Below are positions 60,761 to 64,000 of a stretch of DNA of 64,000 nucleotides, one piece after another. Under the pieces are notes generated by a model. That model did no database searches. It was not told the DNA's origin and was given only the letters and a program-made list of their open reading frames with translations. Made by a program: the position numbers and the translations under genes. The stretch's first letter is position 1. The number at the start of each line of letters is the position of its first letter. Origin of the DNA: Caulobacteraceae bacterium (lineage in GTDB: Bacteria; Pseudomonadota; Alphaproteobacteria; Caulobacterales; Caulobacteraceae); the NCBI GenBank assembly GCA_003164925.1, contig PLRV01000010.1, forward strand, positions 62,001-126,000, given 5' to 3'.

Positions 60761-60905
60761 CCCTCCGCCGCTTCCGGGCCGAGGTCCATCAGATGTGGCC
60801 GGCCGCCGCTGCGGCCGCCTGATGGGAAGGGCGGGGAGGGTCTTCCTCGGGTTCGTCCCGGTTAACTTGCCAAAACCTTTTCGGCGGACACCGTATCTCG
60901 GCTGC

Positions 60906-60936
60906 AGCGTTGTCAGGCCTTCTGCCTGACAACGCT
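60906..60936. terminator. Perfect 13-bp stem-loop
   Basis: AGCGTTGTCAGGC and GCCTGACAACGCT pair perfectly with a 5-nt loop. It lies 31 bp after the receptor gene on the minus strand. No T-run follows, so it may be a Rho-independent-like stabiliser or a transposon remnant rather than a classical terminator. Confidence 0.55.
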
Positions 60937-60966
60937 GGCCGGTTTAGCGGCTAAGGCGTCGGAGCC

Positions 60967-63186
60967 TTAGTACTTGGCGGTGAGGATCACCCCGAAGGTC
61001 CGCGGATCACTGAGGCTGGGCTCACCTGCGGGCGGAGGCATAGAGCCCTGGTAGTCAACGTTCCAGTTGTTCGGAATGAACCGGGTGTCGGCGACATTCC
61101 GGACGTAGGCGGTGATCGAGTAGTGGCCCCCGATCAACAGGGTGGCGTCGAAGTCTCCGATGGCCTCGTCCGGGACATGGACAAAGGGTTCGACGCCTGC
61201 CGCCTGCCAAGCTACGGGGATGGACGCGGTGTCGTGAGCCGTGAAGAAGTGAACGTCGCCGTGCAGCAGCAGAGTGTTGTCGCCGATGGGAATGCGATGG
61301 TCATAGGCCACGCTGCCCTGGAACGGGGCTACGCCAGGGACGACCTTCGTGGAGAACAGGGTGTTTGGTTGGACGCCAGGTAAGTCGGTCGTGAAGTTGC
61401 CATACCGGGCGTTGGTATAGGATCCGTTGGCGGTGATCGTGCCGTTGGCCCAGGGGCGCGCCACCACTTCCAATTCCGCGCCGTAGGACTTCATGGGCGA
61501 GACGAGCGTCGAGAAGGTCGGATACGTCCCACCGGGCGTGACGTCTTCCCCGGCGGTCTGGAAGCCGCCATAGTCGTTGAAATAGACGTCGCCGTTCACC
61601 TGCAGGTGGTTGTCCAAGAACCGATTCTTCGAACCGAGCTCATAGGCCGTCAGGGTTTCAGCCTTCAGCGCTTGCACTGTGGGCTGGTTGGTTACGGGCG
61701 CCGTGACGATGGTGACGTCACCGGGCGAGGCGCCGGTGGAGATCATCGCGTACAGCAGATTGCGCGGGGTCAGATCATGCTCCAGCCGCACCTTGTAGGT
61801 GAGGTTGCTGAAGTCCCGCGTGCCTTGGCCGGGGGTCAGCGTCAGGGGCGCGCCGCCGAACGCCCGGTAAGCCTCGGAATTGACAACCTGGGTGTGGTCG
61901 TAGCGGAGACCCCCGGTCAGGCGGGTGTCGGGCGCGAAGGCATAGGTGGCTTCGGCGAAGCCGCCTTCAGCGGTGGTGGATTTAGTCGTGGCCGATTGGA
62001 ATATGTATCCTGGGAGGAATAAGGGGGGGACCGGATTCAGGCTGTACAGGTTGTTCACGTCGCTCAGTTGGTTATCGTAGTATAGGAACCCGGCCTGCCA
62101 CTTGAGCTTCGCATCGTTGTCGGTGTTGTGGATCCGCAGCTCATGGGTCATGAACCAGTCGGTCGGCGTTTGGACCGTCTGGTTGACGTTGAACGCGCCG
62201 CGCTGACTAACGACCGCGTTCTGGTGCCAGGTGCGATAGGCCGGGATGTAGGTGATCGCCACCGGCCCGAGGTTCAGATTGAAGTTACCCCAATACTGAT
62301 GGAAGTTGTTATTGCCCGTCGGGGATAACGGCTCCGGGAGGAAAACAAAGGTTGACGGCGAGGCGCCTTGGTTGATCGACACGCCCTCGGAATTGGTTAC
62401 GTTGTATTGTTGGGCGTAGCCGAGCAGGGCGGAGAAATTGTCGGTCGGGGTCCACAGCACCTTGACCCTGGCGTCCGCGGAGGCGACGGCGCCCCCGTCG
62501 GCCGAATAGTAGCCGTCCCGCTCGTACTCGTTGCCGGACACCCGCACCGCCAACTTGTCCTGAATGAGCGGGACGTTCACGTCGCCGGTCACGTGACGCA
62601 GGTCATAGTTGCCGTATTCCGCGGCGACTTGGCCGCTGAGCTGCGTGGTGCTGGGATCGTGGGTGTGGATGGCGACCACGCCCGCGGTCGCGCTGCGGCC
62701 GTAGAGCGTGCCCTGCGGCCCGCGCAGGACCTCGACGCGGTCCAGGTCGTAGCCGCCGCCGATGCCGTTGTAGACGTCGTCCACATAGATGGCCGCCGAC
62801 GCCGCGGTGGTGGTGACGCCGCCGCCGCCGCCGGTGTTGGACTGCACGCCGCGAATGGTCAGGCCCGTGGCCGGGTTGTCCGTGCCGAGGCCTTGGATGC
62901 CCGTGCTCACCCCGTTGGCGGCGCCGCCGACCACGCCGGGCACGTCCTCAAGAATGTCGCTGAGCTGGTAGCGGCCTTGGGTGAGCATGTCCGAGCCGGT
63001 CCGGACGCTGACCGAAGCGGCCGTCTTCTGGGCCGTGCTGGTGCGGTGCTCCGCCGTGACCACCACTTCTTGCAGCACTTGAGGCTGAGCCGCCGCCGGG
63101 GCGGGCGCGTTCTGGGCGAACGCCGGCTGGATCAAGACGGCGCATCCCAGCACCGACGTCGACAATAAAAACTGAATACGATTCAT
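60967..63186 (-). CDS. TonB-dependent receptor (cassette 2)
   Basis: The 739-residue receptor has a signal peptide (LLSTSVLGCAVLIQPAFAQ). LQEVVVTAEHRTSTAQKTAA is TonB-box-like. The plug has ILEDVPGVVGGAANGVSTG and LTIRGVQSNT, then VLRGPQGTLYGRSATAGVV. The barrel ends in DPRTFGVILTAKY. It is a paralog of the receptor at 31257 (same plug motifs and C-terminal signature). AGAGGGGAAG lies before the start. Its promoter region holds a copy of the CTAATATAACTG-like motif and a 15-bp palindrome. The substrate is unknown. Confidence 0.92.
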   Translation of the reverse strand: MNRIQFLLSTSVLGCAVLIQPAFAQNAPAPAAAQPQVLQEVVVTAEHRTSTAQKTAASVSVRTGSDMLTQGRYQLSDILEDVPGVVGGAANGVSTGIQGLGTDNPATGLTIRGVQSNTGGGGGVTTTAASAAIYVDDVYNGIGGGYDLDRVEVLRGPQGTLYGRSATAGVVAIHTHDPSTTQLSGQVAAEYGNYDLRHVTGDVNVPLIQDKLAVRVSGNEYERDGYYSADGGAVASADARVKVLWTPTDNFSALLGYAQQYNVTNSEGVSINQGASPSTFVFLPEPLSPTGNNNFHQYWGNFNLNLGPVAITYIPAYRTWHQNAVVSQRGAFNVNQTVQTPTDWFMTHELRIHNTDNDAKLKWQAGFLYYDNQLSDVNNLYSLNPVPPLFLPGYIFQSATTKSTTAEGGFAEATYAFAPDTRLTGGLRYDHTQVVNSEAYRAFGGAPLTLTPGQGTRDFSNLTYKVRLEHDLTPRNLLYAMISTGASPGDVTIVTAPVTNQPTVQALKAETLTAYELGSKNRFLDNHLQVNGDVYFNDYGGFQTAGEDVTPGGTYPTFSTLVSPMKSYGAELEVVARPWANGTITANGSYTNARYGNFTTDLPGVQPNTLFSTKVVPGVAPFQGSVAYDHRIPIGDNTLLLHGDVHFFTAHDTASIPVAWQAAGVEPFVHVPDEAIGDFDATLLIGGHYSITAYVRNVADTRFIPNNWNVDYQGSMPPPAGEPSLSDPRTFGVILTAKY

Positions 63187-63431
63187 TTTACTTCCCCTCT
63201 AGGCCTGACGTCAGCCAGGTCAGTTTATGTTGGCGTTCGGAGGATCACTGAGCCGGTCCGTGAGAGCGCGCACCTCAATTGCTTTGCGCCTCAGGGGTCG
63301 CCCGACGTTATTCCCCAGCCTGGTCGCGGCCTTTGCAAGACCTTGTTATTTCCGTCGTTGAAGACTTCTCGCAAAGGACCAATCGCAAAGGACTCAAGAC
63401 CATCAACCCCCGATACTAGCAGGGGGCGAAA

Positions 63432-63451
63432 GCTAAAATAGCTGCCTTAAT
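63432..63451. promoter_or_regulatory. Third copy of the cassette promoter motif
   Basis: GCTAAAATAGCTGCCTTAAT resembles the two copies (GCTAATATAACTGTCTCGAT, CCTAATATAACTGCCTAAAT) in front of the paralogous receptor. Here it lies about 250 bp upstream of the receptor start. The rest of 63187-63765 holds the palindrome and no gene. Confidence 0.4.
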
Positions 63452-63463
63452 CTCGTTCTTCCC

Positions 63464-63516
63464 CGTCGTCCGTGAAGTACGCCCAAGCCTCTGATCGGCC
63501 AACTTCACGGACGACG
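63464..63516. promoter_or_regulatory. 15-bp perfect inverted repeat
   Basis: CGTCGTCCGTGAAGT and ACTTCACGGACGACG are perfect arms separated by 23 bp. It lies about 280 bp upstream of the receptor start and 250 bp before the gene at 63766, in an otherwise empty region. The arm-and-spacer plan resembles the palindrome at 48484 (22-bp spacer). Operator, or hairpin, cannot be told apart. Confidence 0.6.
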
Positions 63517-63765
63517 AAATGGGACCGAACGCCCCGTCCGTGCGATGAGACCAAAACCCTCCCCTAGCAGGACCCCTGAAGCTGTCTCATTGGCGCTGAC
63601 GGCAGACAGTCGGGCACATGCAGTTTGAAGAATTTCTGCTCGATCTCCTCATTGGTCTCCGCTAGCTGTGTCGGATCGCTCTGGTCCGAACTGGCTAAGG
63701 GGATGGCCGCAGCTGGGCGGCCGTCCTGGGACCGGGGACGGCCGTGGTTTCAGGGAGTCGTTTTG

Positions 63766-64000
63766 ATGTTCGGTGGAGCCTGGTGGAGAGCCACTGCCGT
63801 GGCCGGCGCCTTGTTGGGGGGCGTGGTCCCCGCGGCGGTGGCGCAGCAGCCGCCCGAGTTCCAAAAACCGGGGCCATGGCCGACCACTCCGCCGCCGGCG
63901 GCTGCGGCGAAGTTCGAAGGCGTATGGAAGATCGCCAAGCCAACCGACACCCTGAAGCCAGTGTCGGGCGAGGTCCCCTTCACTCCCGAGGGCAAGGCGC
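63766..64000 (+). CDS. Secreted protein, partial (3' end off window)
   Basis: The start ATG is at 63766. A signal peptide (AVAGALLGGVVPAAVAQ) is followed by a Pro-rich stretch and the beginning of a fold, AAKFEGVWKIAKPTDTLKPV, then EVPFTPEGKA. The 'PFTPEGKA' phrase is typical of an uncharacterised secreted family found beside DUF6152 proteins and TonB receptors. About 78 residues are present; the window ends in the frame. It probably belongs to cassette 2. Confidence 0.65.
   Translation, partial: MFGGAWWRATAVAGALLGGVVPAAVAQQPPEFQKPGPWPTTPPPAAAAKFEGVWKIAKPTDTLKPVSGEVPFTPEGKA

Overview
This window is GC-rich (roughly 60-65 percent by eye) chromosomal DNA from what is most likely an alphaproteobacterium of the Caulobacterales/Sphingomonadales type. 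The reasons are the many TonB-dependent receptors, the GntR/FCD and SDR-rich catabolic islands, the encapsulin/SrpI operon and the DUF6152-type secreted proteins. No rRNA, tRNA, CRISPR array or intact transposon was recognised. Three truncated IS6-type transposase fragments are the only recognisable insertion-sequence debris.

Layout. (1) 1-7.4 kb: a histidine kinase cut by the window edge; a Fur-box-preceded iron operon (siderophore receptor, Sel1 protein, PiuC/YbiX-type hydroxylase); a small secreted protein with a clear terminator; and a GAF-PAS-GGDEF-EAL protein. (2) 8-15.1 kb: a sulfur block. It holds a Family 2A encapsulin shell, its cysteine desulfurase cargo with a long disordered N-terminus, a serine O-acetyltransferase and a TauE/SafE exporter. 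Divergent from these is a desaturase translationally coupled to a PhnD-like binding protein that has no signal peptide.

(3) 15.3-28.4 kb: a complete urea/guanidine assimilation locus. An ABC importer on the + strand converges on a minus-strand operon that runs NikR-like regulator, UAAP1, UAAP2, urea/guanidine carboxylase, allophanate hydrolase, with a TonB receptor upstream. All three transcription starts carry the same inverted repeat (TATTACGA, 10 bp, TCGTAATA or a close variant). The first gene of the operon encodes a NikR-fold regulator in which three of the four nickel ligands are replaced. I consider this the most likely undescribed regulatory system in the window.

(4) 28.9-34.8 kb and 58-64 kb: two related cassettes of secreted proteins plus TonB receptors. 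Each has a DUF6152-type protein whose predicted mature N-terminus is His-His, a partner secreted protein, an NTF2-like protein and a receptor. The first cassette also has two small CopD-like membrane proteins and collagen-like Gly-Pro-Pro insertions in two of its proteins.

(5) 35.1-57.7 kb: a catabolic island with four unusual double-winged-helix GntR regulators, an IclR regulator, two MFS transporters, a carotenoid/lignostilbene-type oxygenase, an HSL-family hydrolase, an LLM flavin oxidoreductase, two acyl-CoA-dehydrogenase-fold monooxygenases, several SDRs and two paralogous uncharacterised proteins. The substrate cannot be named from sequence alone. Several palindromes of 11-15 bp arms lie in front of these genes, including a 167-bp nested palindrome.
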